DNA from: Ypsolopha sequella
Lineage: Eukaryota > Arthropoda > Insecta > Lepidoptera > Ypsolophidae
DNA length: 64,000 nt
Direction: 5' to 3'
Assembly (NCBI GenBank): GCA_934047225.1
Contig: OW203984.1
Span: 1,807,201-1,871,200, forward strand
Shown here: in pieces, positions 56,387-64,000 of the stretch
How the letters are laid out: every line of letters starts with the position of its first letter
Numbering within the stretch: position 1 is the stretch's first letter
The notes under the pieces: model-generated
Databases searched by the model: none
What the model saw: the letters and a program-made list of their open reading frames with translations, nothing else
Told to the model about the DNA's origin: nothing
Program-made: the position numbers and the translations under genes

Positions 56387-57160
56387 TGTGCGCGCAGCAA
56401 CCCCGTTGATCGTCGCGCGCGGTTTCACGATTCGCAAAACCGTTCACAGTAGTCCGTGAACCCAAATTGGAATCAAGATCACAAAAAAGATTTAATGTAA
56501 CTCCAATCCGAATCGAGTTGAGTTGAACCGATTCGACTCGGTCCAAACCGCAGTGTGTGGGTGCTTCGCACTTTTCGAGTAAAATACAGATAGACTCACC
56601 CGTAGATACGTTCCAGGAGATGTGAGCCGGTAAAAGTGTGTATATATGTGTATCCCTAGCTAAATTTGTTTATAGATAATAAAAATACATAAACTCAAAT
56701 AAATTTTATATGTCGTACGGCTCCCAATGAGTAGGTATCCGACTCTCTTCCCGGTGCACTCCCCAAACAAATGGTCCCGTCCGAGCGACGACGCCACTAT
56801 TCTTCCTTTAATATGGCCGGCCCCACAAGGTCAAATATAAGTAGGTACGTAGCCGTTCTTCCGACACCGGAACAGCCAAAACCACACAAAACACTCACGG
56901 GAAAACGCAATACGTGGTAGGTACACAAGACTTGTACAGATTGTGATTAGTACACAAGAATTATCCCAATTTCAAAATAATTCTTTCAAAACAAAATATT
57001 GAACACCGATCGCGGTCAAGACACCAAAACGTTCTGATCTTACCGTAATACCCGACCGAGACGCCAGCCGTCCACATCTCGTCATCTACCCCCAGGTCAG
57101 GTATAATTTCGCACGCAAACATAATCTCGCTGGTCAATAATATTCGAGCTATTTCAAACA
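56387..57160 (-). repeat. BEL/Pao 5' LTR, 774 bp
   Basis: On the minus strand it begins TGTTTGAAATAGCTCG and ends GCTGCGCGCACA. It is flanked outside by CATTA. It should contain the element's promoter and polyadenylation signal; none was pinned to a position. The terminal 64 bp are identical to the remnant at 50718-50781. Confidence 0.88.
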
Positions 57161-57165
57161 CATTA
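57161..57165. repeat. BEL/Pao target-site duplication, right copy
   Basis: CATTA, directly after the 5' LTR (minus orientation), matching 50713-50717. The LTR edge reads CA on the plus strand, that is TG at the LTR start on the minus strand. Confidence 0.85.
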
Positions 57166-58100
57166 TTACAAGATTATAAGATAATGGTTAGCCAGTAACA
57201 GATGCATATTTATGATAGATACAAAACGATTGATTCAAATAGATTTATGGATGTGGAAGAGGCAAAAGTGGTGTGTCAGGAACGTAGCATATGAAAATCT
57301 GTAGTCTCTGTCTACCCCTTTGGAAAATAGCCGTGAGTATAGGTTTGCATGTATTTAATTGAAGTAGGCGTTATTTTGCGGAAATTCATACGTTGATGCG
57401 AAATGAACATGATATGAATGATTATGTCTTTGGAAAAAAATTCTATCTATTTACTTCTTAAAAACCTGTACGAAAAAGGTTTATTCTTGCTCTATTGTCC
57501 CATCTCTAGTGCAACATAAGAAACTAAATTAATCCAGAAGCCATCACTTCAAAATGACAGTTGTAAAGCGTTTTATTCACAACTATAATACTTCAAAGCG
57601 CGCGCGCAGGATGTGTTAATTCTCGCCGCTCTTGAGCGATAACGGAACGCATTTGGACTCCTTCGAGAGCAACTCTTCAGATTAGGCGAATCGAATTGTT
57701 TGATGTATGCGTAGTTCTGTTAATGTGAGAGATTGGTATTTGAAAGTACTTGATACAGTTCCATTCGAGATACAAATATAAAATGTTGTGGTAATTTGCG
57801 CAGACTAACTCATCTGAATGAAAAGTGGGCCTGCTAAACTTTCCCCGATGGTATAAAAACCTTCACATGGGCAATATGAGTATTTTGTACGAGAAAACAT
57901 GAGAAATTTGGTAAGAAATAAAGGTTCCGAATTAGAGAGAGAGAGAGGGAGGAACCCCTAAAAGGAGAACCCAACGTAGACATGTCATCTACTGAGCAAG
58001 GCGCCTTCAACGCGCGCGCAGCACAATCTGTACAGTCGCGGAGGAAATTGATTTGTTTTCATGTACGCTAAGCGAATTCACAAAGGTTACACTTGGTAAC
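57166..58100. other. Non-coding stretch
   Basis: No gene is recognised. It contains CGCGCGCG runs near 57598 and 58013 and a GAGA run near 57938. Confidence 0.4.
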
Positions 58101-58104
58101 AGGT

Positions 58105-58470
58105 GGTAGAACTGATGCCGGGCTCGACTGTGGAGGTACCACCATCTTACTTGAAAACCCCCTCGAAGTCATTCGGGGGAGAGTAAGAGGACAGCTCACA
58201 GGCAAAAAACCAGGAGGCCCACCATGCCTGGAACCGATGGATCACGGTATATCCATCCATCCATCGCTAATAGCTGGGCCTTATATGGAACAGACTGGTG
58301 ACGGGCAGCGGCGTCACTGGTGCGAGGGTTCCCATACTCACACACAGGCGTGTGTGAGTATGGGCAATTCTTCCAGGATGACCGCCGGGAGTGGCACAGT
58401 CCTGGAAAGGCTTATGTCCAGCAGTGGACGAACTAGGCTGATGGATGACACTTGGTATCCTTTGTTATGG
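58105..58470 (+). repeat. Interspersed repeat family B, copy 2, with LINE-like tail
   Basis: It matches the reverse complement of 44625-44930 and continues into CTTATGTCCAGCAGTGGACG and AGGCTGATGGATGA, a 3'-end phrase I recognise from lepidopteran LINEs. A perfect inverted CACACAGGCGTGTGTG lies near 58341. The 133-codon ORF across it has no RT motif. Confidence 0.72.
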
Positions 58471-60330
58471 AAATACACAGTCGCAATAGGTTAAGGACCT
58501 GTAATGATAGATGTAAGAGAAATAAATAAGTCTTTCAATTTCACCTCTCACATTAATTATCTTGAAAACAAATACATCGTCACCGCACGAGGTGTTACCG
58601 AAAATGACTGTGAAGTGCAAGTCTGCCCACACTCGTTCACATTTCACCGACGATTATCTACGTCCCAGCGTGATGGGAGGTGCATCTGCTATCTAATTCG
58701 ATATGAACCCACGCACGAAGCTCGTAGACCGAACACCAATGTACCACAATGGGATTTGTATCCGCTACCTCCAGATTATATGGTGCAACATTGGAACCAC
58801 TAGATCACAAAGGTGGCTTGATGTTGATTATCTTAATATATTTAAAACAAATATGAAGGAGCTGCCGCTACTCTGTAGTTCCTTATCAGAGTTCGTTGAT
58901 TGCGGCAGCTGTCAATATCGTGAACGGAATTCCAGCTCTACCACCTTTCAACATTTGCATCGCAAACAAAAACGGACCTTAAGCCCAAGGCTTAGAAGCT
59001 GGTGTGAGGACCAGAAGTGTTATTAATGGCGGCGGCGGGCCTATCTTTGCAGCTGTCAAAAATATATCATTTAATGCTTCTGTAACCGGTCGTCTCAACT
59101 ACCGTTCAGACATTTCAAGTAGCAACTGCAAAATAATTTTAACAAACAAAACCTGCGTTTTTAAAGCTTATTTGAATTTTGCAGGAGAGTAGAAGTTGTG
59201 GAGATATCTTTTCTCTATTTACAGATGAGTAGTACGTGCCTACAAAAGTTAAATAGTACATTATCGAAAGAAAAAAAAACATCTTACTTCACAGCCATAA
59301 ATAGTTTTTGTGTACGAATGTCTCCTTATTAAAACTCTGGATCCTTGATTAATTATTACATAGTTGTGGCGTTTTAAAAAACCGAAGTTATGTAATAATT
59401 CAAAACATTTTTATCTTCGTTGGTATATTCTAAGCATTTTTTTATAAATAAATAACGTAACTGCTGACGCTACGCTTCTCAAAGTCCGATCTTCAATCAG
59501 CTACCGGATAAAAATTAACGAATCACCCGACATTATCGTAATAAATGACTCAAGAAAACGTCGGATCGATATTTATTGCTCGATTCCTTTGAAGATGAAT
59601 TCGATTATTTGATCGATGCTATTGGACGAAAGTCAGTCTACAATGACCTTCATCTTGTAGGTACTGTAAATTATTATATTGTTATTTACTTACCTGCTTC
59701 CAAAGTTGGTTGGAAAAAGAAACGATGATTTTTTGGACTGCAACATTTGCTGACAAATATTTTGCATTTTTTTTTGTACCTTTTGGTTTTAATTTTTTAT
59801 TTTCAAAATATTGCAGTACCCATTGTTTGAAGATTGAATATTATATACGATATTAGTGATTCACGTTAATACATATTTTGAATATATTTACTGTAAAATA
59901 ATTTAAGTTTTGTTCAAAATTGACAAAGTAATATTACAGTGTGCTCTGCGCGCTATAATAAACAACAAAGATAAAAAAATGGTTCCAAAAAATTATCCAA
60001 AGATCATCAGATGTGATTTTAAAACTCTACTCTTCCAAAGTGTACGTATTGAGGCTTCTGTATTTCAAGCGAATGGCCAACTGAAGTCAGTAGCGGATAG
60101 GGTTACCATTTCATAAGCATTTGTCGCATTTGTTCGACAAATCATGATTCGGCGTATCGTTATTTGACAAATGGTGTACCATTACTTATACATTTGATAA
60201 CAGGCATTTTAGACAGACACAGATTTTTTGTATTTTAATTTGCTTCAATAACTTAATAACAATTCTTTTAAGGATTTTTATTCTATAAATTATAAAAAAG
60301 GACAATATCTTCAGAAAAATATTATAAAAC
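58471..60330. other. Non-coding stretch with two unassigned ORFs
   Basis: Overlapping plus-strand ORFs of 99 and 107 codons (58504-58803, 58703-59026) have balanced composition and a phrase ARRPNTNVPQWDLYPLPPDY, which may be LINE-derived. No domain is recognised. From 59200 on the sequence is AT-rich without features. Confidence 0.35.
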
Positions 60331-60334
60331 ATCA

Positions 60335-60475
60335 GCAGTGTTATTACAAAACGGTTTTTAACTTTAGACAGTGGTTAAATCTGTTGTTATTACTTTTTAC
60401 AATATGAAAGAAAAGGAGACAACAACAGATTTAAACACTGTCTAAAGTTAAACATCGTTTTGTAGAAACACCGTA
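60335..60475. repeat. Foldback element, about 58-bp arms
   Basis: CAAAACGGTTTTTAACTTTA and GACAGTGGTTAAATCTGTTG on the left pair with CAACAGATTTAAACACTGTC and TAAAGTTAAACATCGTTTTG on the right, with a loop of about 30 nt. It has the size and shape of a small MITE or a long RNA hairpin. Confidence 0.8.
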
Positions 60476-61350
60476 TGTGTTTTGGAAAAACTAGACAGGG
60501 ATCTCTCTTTTTTGAAATGGCAACTCTAGTAAGTCTAGTAGCCGCACATTATCTGATGAGAAGTCAATCTGTTCATTATATTATTGTTCGATTACATCAG
60601 AGGCAGTCGCGGCTACTGATTGACGGGCAGATTTGATGAATTCAATTGACTTTTGTTTTTGGTCTATTTTGTTGAGGGATACGTCGGTGATTGTAATCTT
60701 GTGGTCTCATTGTGGTCTGTATGAATTCTATTCTTTATATTTCCTTTCTTAATGTAATCCTTGTAGTAAAAAATTACGTTTACTCGTACAGAGTAAAATT
60801 GAGGTATCATCAAAGAAACGGAATACCGAAAAATCTTACGAAGACGGACAATTTAAAATGAAGAGAAGTTTACGTTACATTTGGTTCATAATGCCAGGCT
60901 GATTTAATAAGAGTAATTGAAACAACAGTGAAACTAGAATTAATTTCTTTAATTAATTTCTTGTCGGATATTGCAGTATCGACTTCCTTTCACAAATTAG
61001 ACAACGATTAATCAATTTTACTTATTTATACGAATCAATGTCTATAATTGATAACTTCACTATTTGTGCCACATTAATTTCGTAATCTTGACTGCTAAAT
61101 TTATTAGCAACTTCCTATGAATGAATGATGGCTTCAATGAATGAATCGAATGATTGATTGATACGTCTGTTTATATCGCTTTAAGTAGGACACAGCTGCG
61201 TTTTAAATTGACAGTACCTCAGATAGTTGCTAGAATTATTTTGTTGCTGTCTGTTCAAATTGACGGACTAGAATTTATTATTAATGGCTAATTGTTGTCT
61301 AGAATTATACATTAAATGTGATTAAGAAAAAGAGAAAATGGAACCCATTT
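60476..61350. other. AT-rich stretch without gene
   Basis: Nothing recognised. Confidence 0.4.
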
Positions 61351-61354
61351 GGTA

Positions 61355-61565
61355 TGACTCTGTGGTCTAGTAGTTGGCACGTCTCGGCCACTAATCTGGA
61401 GATCACAAGTTCAAATCCCGTAGGAACACATTTGTGTATTGTCTGCATGTTCCTGAACGCAATTTTGTGGGCATGCTGTGACATTATAACTGTCGCGTCG
61501 GTGAAAATTTCATTTCATAGTGCATACAGTTCTAGCAACCCCTCTCAGGGATTCATGTCGTAACG
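61355..61565 (+). mobile_element. tRNA-derived SINE, second family
   Basis: Head with TGTGGTCTAGTAGTTGGCA (A-box region) and AAGTTCAAATCCCG (B box) 34 nt apart, as in a tRNA-type pol III promoter. A body with GTGTATTGTCTGCATGTTCC and CAGGGATTCATGTCG follows. The 81-codon ORF across it is incidental. Confidence 0.7.
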
Positions 61566-62335
61566 AATGTTTTATATTCATCTGTCCGTGTGTCTGTCAC
61601 ATGCAATTTTTTGTAAACTGATAACAATGTCAACTTAGATAAAGTTAAGGTCTATGTCAAAAAAACTATTCAAAGGAAGGTGTGAAACGACTTAGGTATT
61701 AATGTAATAAAAGTCGTAGTTGAGGGGAAAATATAGGTAGAAAGCAAAAGAGGAAGAGGGGGCCGAGGATTAAATTCAGTGACTATCTGACTGTAAAGGC
61801 AGGAGTCGCACGTTACGTAGAACTGATGGATATGGCTCTGGGTAAAGAACGATAGAAGTTACTAGTCCAACAACAGCTAAGCTCTTAAATAATTGATAAT
61901 GGTGCAATTTTTTTTATCCCGGCTCAAGAGAATTAGAAAAAGCTTTCCTCTAGGAATATTCTTCTAAAACTAATTTTTAACTGAAATATATGTATGTGTT
62001 CAGGTAAGTTCTACGACTATATTTCATTACACACATAATCCCTGTTAGCTTGTTTCGAACTCGTGTGGTTTATTAAAATGCTTTCATAATAGATACGCTA
62101 TTACCAAACTATTGACTCCAACAATAAAGTAAAGTCACTCTATCAAAAGCTACAATAAACGTAGACGGTGCCCAAACTGTCAATTTCCATTCATGTAGAT
62201 TGACAGTTTGACAGGTCACGTGACAGTCATTACTGTTTATCACTTGACAGGCTCTGGTATCTTTATGATATTAGCTTCATCAATGTTCCAGAAATTACAT
62301 GCTACAATATTTTAACTGTTTGCTACCTTTTTGTG
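61566..62335. other. Non-coding stretch with TGACAG repeats
   Basis: Near 62174-62250 the hexamer TGACAG or its complement recurs, including a hairpin AAACTGTCAAT ... ATTGACAGTTT. No gene is recognised. Confidence 0.4.
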
Positions 62336-62339
62336 TCTA

Positions 62340-62915
62340 TTTATACAACGTGAAATTTAAATAATTTTGCTATCGAAAACTGGTGATAATACTCGTCCAT
62401 ATCAACAACTTTTACTATGAAGCCAACCCTGAAATCGTGAAAAAAAAATCTGCTGTTTCATACATTTGGGTCGAGTAAGTATTTAACTTTTCTATGGAAC
62501 AGCTGATATTTTTTTTACGATTTCAGGGTTGGCTGATCATTAAACCTTGTTCCTGGTCCCTGGCCGGGTCTCCGGTGTGGGTTCGGGCGGCTGATTGGAT
62601 TTTACCTTGTATAATATATATTTTACCTATCATTATAATCGTAAATATATATATATTATATATATATAAATATATAATATTAAATAAACCTTTAATTTAG
62701 TTCATGTACATTTATTATTTTATTACATATATTTTCTTTATTAGATTAAATTTGACGTGTAAAAAGTGTATATATACCTGCTTTGCAAAATAAACTATTT
62801 GAATTTGAATTTGAATTTGAATTTGCTCCATAGTAAAAGTTGTCTATATGGACAAGTACTATCACCAGTTTTCGTTACCAAAATGACTTAAATTTCACGT
62901 TGTATACTGGTTAAA
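62340..62915. mobile_element. Foldback element with nested hairpin and LINE tail
   Basis: Outer arms, about 62340-62420 and 62830-62915, are inverted: TACAACGTGAAATTTAA, CGAAAACTGGTGATA, GTCCATAT and CAACTTTTACTATG. Inside, a second inverted pair (CCAACCCTGAAATCGTG ... CACGATTTCAGGGTTGG-like, 62423-62533) encloses ATTTGGGTCGAGTAAG. To its right lies a LINE-like 3' tail (about 62535-62826). Three layers are thus nested. Confidence 0.78.
62681..62826 (+). repeat. LINE-like 3' tail, copy 2
   Basis: Nearly identical to 46590-46735, with a longer (GAATTT)n tail. Upstream (62545-62620) it continues as GGCCGGGTCTCCGGTGTGGG, GC-rich sequence that the first copy lacks, so the two copies are truncated at different points. 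Confidence 0.78.
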
Positions 62916-63385
62916 CTTACAATCATCATGGCCGTTGCCAGGGGGGTGTTGGGGGCTAAGACCCAACAAATCCCAGACAAGTAGACAGTGACTCATAGGA
63001 CTAGCCTTGATGAGTACTCATCTTGATTTTTTAAGTTCAATCCAGATATGGGTTTCTGTTTTAGAGTTCAACTCCACCCCGAACTAAATTCCTGGCTCCG
63101 ATCTTGATAATTGTACATAATTTGTATTTTGGCTTCTAATTCAAAACAGTATCTCGCAAAGTAAATAAATTATAGATGATGACAGCGGAATTCCTTCGAT
63201 GCGGCCTTATACAGTGACAAGATTTATATCTTATTCAACTTGGAACTTGAAAAAACCGAGACGAACCTCTTCTTACGTGAGCGCTGCGCGCGCGCTGCCC
63301 GACGACCGATCGACCTGGGGACTATTATGATTGAAACAATTCTTTATTGATGATTTGGTTTGCCGCTTTCTTGTTTAAGGCGATT
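62916..63385. other. Non-coding stretch
   Basis: No gene, repeat partner or RNA recognised. A GCGCTGCGCGCGCGCTG run occurs near 63280. Confidence 0.4.
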
Positions 63386-63412
63386 ACCATCGCCAAATTA
63401 GCAGCTCGATAT

Positions 63413-63535
63413 TTGTCACTACAAATATCAACGGAAACGACATTGAAATAACGTTCATATCAGCGCGCAACGCATAGTGACTGTTACGACGCTCGCTGCG
63501 TCCTTGAGAGGGCGAAATAGGAGAAAATTGTACTT
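63413..63535 (+). repeat. Interspersed repeat family C, copy 2
   Basis: ACAAATATCAACGGAAACGA and ATTGAAATAACGTTCATATC, then CAGCGCG and GAAATAGGAGAAAATTG, match 50105-50310 in order. Intervening lengths differ. Confidence 0.6.
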
Positions 63536-63870
63536 TTCACTTGGACGTGATTACTCGATTAAATAATCTTATGTTATGTTTATAGCTATAAAGCTTATCT
63601 ATTTATCAAAGCATAAATGAATTCAATTGGCCAAGCCACTCAGGAGCAGTAGGGAATTTGAGGTCAAAAACACCATTCAGTAAAAAAAAAAATCATGTAG
63701 AAGTTTTGGTGGTATGAAAAAGAAAAATGTTGCATATGTTGTCTAAGAGTTGATTATTCATAATACATTTTTTCATTATTTTTAGTTTGGCCATAAACGA
63801 GGAGTAGGCTTTAGAAAGTACCCATTTGGCAATAGTAAGGCCCTTAAGGCGAATGGATACGTCAACTGCA

Positions 63871-63973
63871 ATTTGGACCTGTCTTTGAAGGCCTATTCCT
63901 CCCACACGTGTGGTCCAAAAACTTTCATAAAAATATATGATAGACATTATAGAGTCAAAAATAAATTTTAAGT
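63871..63973 (+). repeat. SINE body, 5'-truncated copy
   Basis: TTGGACCTGTCTTTGAAGGC, GGTCCAAAAACTTTCATAAA and GTCAAAAATAAATTTT match the body of the SINE at 50486-50594 (reversed). The tRNA-like head is absent here. Confidence 0.75.
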
Positions 63974-64000
63974 TTCATAAACTGTTTTTCTATTGTAAGT

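Larger units (their letters stand above)
50718..57160 (-). mobile_element. BEL/Pao LTR retrotransposon, 3'-deleted
   Basis: Minus-strand element: 5' LTR 56387-57160, primer-binding site, gag 54589-56145, pol 50775-54588, and a 64-bp 3' LTR remnant 50718-50781. The full LTR is 774 bp and runs TG...CA. The remnant corresponds to the last 64 bp of the LTR, and the outer 5-bp duplication CATTA is intact. A deletion joining the pol end to the LTR end therefore occurred after integration, or during reverse transcription. No env-like ORF is seen. Confidence 0.95.

Noticed and set aside
58093..58494. 133-codon ORF as a gene
   Set aside because: It translates repeat family B, which recurs in reverse at 44.6 kb, and lacks any domain.

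Overview
The window is repeat-rich eukaryotic nuclear DNA, most likely from a moth or butterfly. The case for Lepidoptera rests on recognised interspersed repeats: copies with a head like ACCGGCCAAGTGCGA and a tail like TACGGAACCCT, a GAAGTCGGTTAAAAA motif near 34.28 kb, and a LINE-type tail containing GTCCAGCAGTGGAC near 58.4 kb. This is inference from memory of repeat families, not a database match. No complete host gene is visible. The best host-like signals are a GC-rich promoter-like patch at 26.69-26.96 kb and a short GC-rich ORF at 24.74-24.94 kb, both weak.

Layout. 129-4265: complete hAT transposon with an 8-bp target duplication, short terminal repeats and an intact 677-aa BED-finger transposase. 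5.4-10.6 kb: degenerate repeats, foldbacks and a TA-flanked MITE. 10619-24322: a 13.7-kb CACTA (CMC/EnSpm-type) element that begins CACTGGGAAAAA and ends with its complement. It carries large subterminal arrays built on ACACGGCT/AGCCGTGT words, an open transposase gene (863 aa) and a second gene whose eight exons join in one 631-aa frame. Its introns and flanks hold nested foldbacks and a LINE fragment. 24.3-29.8 kb: promoter-like patch, a 260-bp foldback, a tRNA-like unit bracketed by perfect 37-bp direct repeats, and a 25-bp minisatellite. 29.84-31.48 kb: a 40-bp minisatellite with higher-order structure. 34.2-38.3 kb: a repeat copy, a TTAA-flanked MITE, and a 5'-truncated frameshifted LINE nested in a foldback element. 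40-50 kb: scattered repeats, a dead mariner, a LINE scrap and a TTAA-flanked MITE. 50718-57160: a BEL/Pao LTR retrotransposon on the minus strand with Gag and Pol; its 3' LTR is cut to 64 bp by a deletion that also removed the Pol C-terminus, and the CATTA target duplication is preserved. 57-64 kb: SINEs, LINE tails and nested foldbacks.

How the parts work together. The hAT, CACTA and BEL/Pao elements are three self-contained mobile units. The hAT and CACTA copies look structurally intact and could be recently active. The BEL/Pao copy is disabled by the 3' deletion and a Pol frameshift. The CACTA element is the most striking system: a transposase gene, a co-oriented multi-exon accessory gene, and two different subterminal arrays (101-bp and about 93-bp units) that share one short word, which suggests dedicated protein-binding arrays. 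Many other segments record insertion inside insertion.
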